NCBI RefSeq assembly: GCF_022201045.2
Contig: NC_068564.1
Span: forward strand, 29,603,001-29,667,000
Direction of reading: 5' to 3'
Origin: Citrus sinensis
Lineage: Eukaryota; Streptophyta; Magnoliopsida; Sapindales; Rutaceae
DNA: 64,000 bases
In this document: positions 62,973-64,000 of the stretch, piece after piece
Layout of the letters: each line of letters starts with the position of its first letter
How positions within the stretch are numbered: the first letter of the stretch is position 1
Notes under the pieces: model-generated
The model's input: the letters and a program-made list of their open reading frames with translations, nothing else
Databases searched by the model: none
Told to the model about the DNA's origin: nothing
Made by a program: the position numbers and the translations under genes

Positions 62973-64000
62973 CTGCAAAGAAAAGCAATCATATTATTGA
63001 GATGATCAGCAATGAAAAGACTTTTGCTCTATTTGCTAAAAAGGTGATACGAAATGGAAGCTGTAGCTGTGTAGTAAAGGAAAAAAAACTTGATCATGAA
63101 TTTAGATAAATTATTTATGATCATAAATCCCAAAATCTATCACCTCAATCCCAAACACACCTAAATTGCTTTAGGAAGAAAATGGTAGTCAGGCAATAAT
63201 CTGGAAGAAAAATAACTTAAGTTTCAAAACTTGGAAGTCACAGACATTACAAGGTCCTACATAAAGAGATGGCTGTCAACAATTTCTAGGTTAAATTGGA
63301 TTTATTTAGCGGAATATGTTCAATCTACATAATTGTCCCTACACTCAGTAGAGACCTCAGAATCAAAATGAAATTATTTTATCTGAAATTTATGAACTGC
63401 ATCACACAAATTTATTCAACTATGAGATCACTGTTCACTGAACTACAAATAAAGGTTCATTCAGATCAGATGCTACACCATTCCATGTTTGCAAACATAT
63501 CTGTCAACTTGAAGATAGAGAACTAGATAATTAACTTTTAATACCTCTTAATTTCAACCTAAAGGATTGGATAGGATAATCGGCTTTCTATTCAGCTTTT
63601 AATATGAAAGGTCTGTGAAATTCAGAAGGCAATAGCATAATAGTACGGATATGAATTCACTGAATCTTAAAAATCATTTGGGATTTCAAATTCGTGCAGC
63701 CAAAAAACAGCTTTGACACTTTAAATAAGGCAATCTCTAAAAGCAGTCCACAAAGTGGTCCCCTCAGAAAAGTAGTATAGTACCGACTTCAAAGTACAAA
63801 GACCGCAGACACAAAGTATATGCATATACAGTCTTAGAATCTAACCATAAGATGCAATCTAAAAAAAAGAATTATGCATACCCAGATTAGCAAACAAGAT
63901 CCTTTAGCTGGATTTACAGCATAATAAATCCAAAAACAATGCAATCATTATCAAGTATCAACTAAACCAAAAAAGGAAACAACAGTGGAAAGATAGAGGA
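62973..64000. other. Intron of DUF985 gene to window edge
   Basis: No exon is recognised. A Harbinger-like MITE end, ACCTCAATCCCAAACACACC followed by TAA, lies at 63140-63164 and is a remnant of the 10589-10869 family. The frame at 63296-63526 shows no features. Confidence 0.45.

Overview
The window is nuclear DNA of a eudicot plant. Genes are split by short AT-rich introns with GT..AG borders, intergenic DNA is very AT-rich, and transposon remnants (MITEs, hAT-type and SINE copies, one LTR miniature) are common. The proteins are plant families: strictosidine synthase-like, proteasome PAA, trichome birefringence-like, LAZY and DUF300/LAZ1. Citrus or a relative is a guess, not shown by the sequence.

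Layout. 1-15661: head-to-tail array of four strictosidine synthase-like (SSL) copies on the + strand. SSL-1 is cut by the window edge, SSL-2 is a broken copy lacking two central exons, SSL-3 and SSL-4 look complete. Between SSL-3 and SSL-4 lie about 5 kb of nested MITE and hAT-like remnants. 16135-23167: 20S proteasome subunit alpha-6 (-), divergent from ribosomal protein S29 (+), which converges on 23099-25940, methylthioribose-1-phosphate isomerase (-). 26-29 kb: repeat-rich spacer. 29361-32655: a TBL-family O-acetyltransferase (+). 33.2-35.9 kb: a strong hairpin, a perfect 298-bp tandem duplication and a GC-richer promoter. 36035-42115: VIT/von Willebrand A protein (+) with an old LTR miniature (TRIM) in one intron and a microsatellite-bearing duplication in another. 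42496-45878: DUF300/LAZ1-like seven-helix membrane protein (-), convergent with the previous gene. 45.9-52.8 kb: gene-free, with two SINE insertions bounded by target-site duplications, a MITE and a probable LTR remnant. 52881-54057: LAZY/NGR (IGT) gravitropism gene (+) with a 6-nt first coding exon and a duplicated 5' splice site. 57790-60375: LSM1 (+). 61384 to beyond 62972: 3' part of a DUF985/Cupin_5 gene (-), whose start lies outside the window.

The genes are not an operon or pathway cluster. The SSL array is a local gene family evolving by duplication, exon loss and intron loss; the rest are unrelated housekeeping or developmental genes (protein turnover, translation, methionine salvage, cell-wall acetylation, mRNA decay, gravitropism). 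I found no convincing new system. The most informative unusual structures are the exon-deleted SSL copy, the intron-less junction in SSL-4, a 25S rRNA fragment in an SSL-4 intron, the LAZY splice-donor duplication, a head-bearing SINE with an internal array, and a repeated Harbinger-like MITE family.
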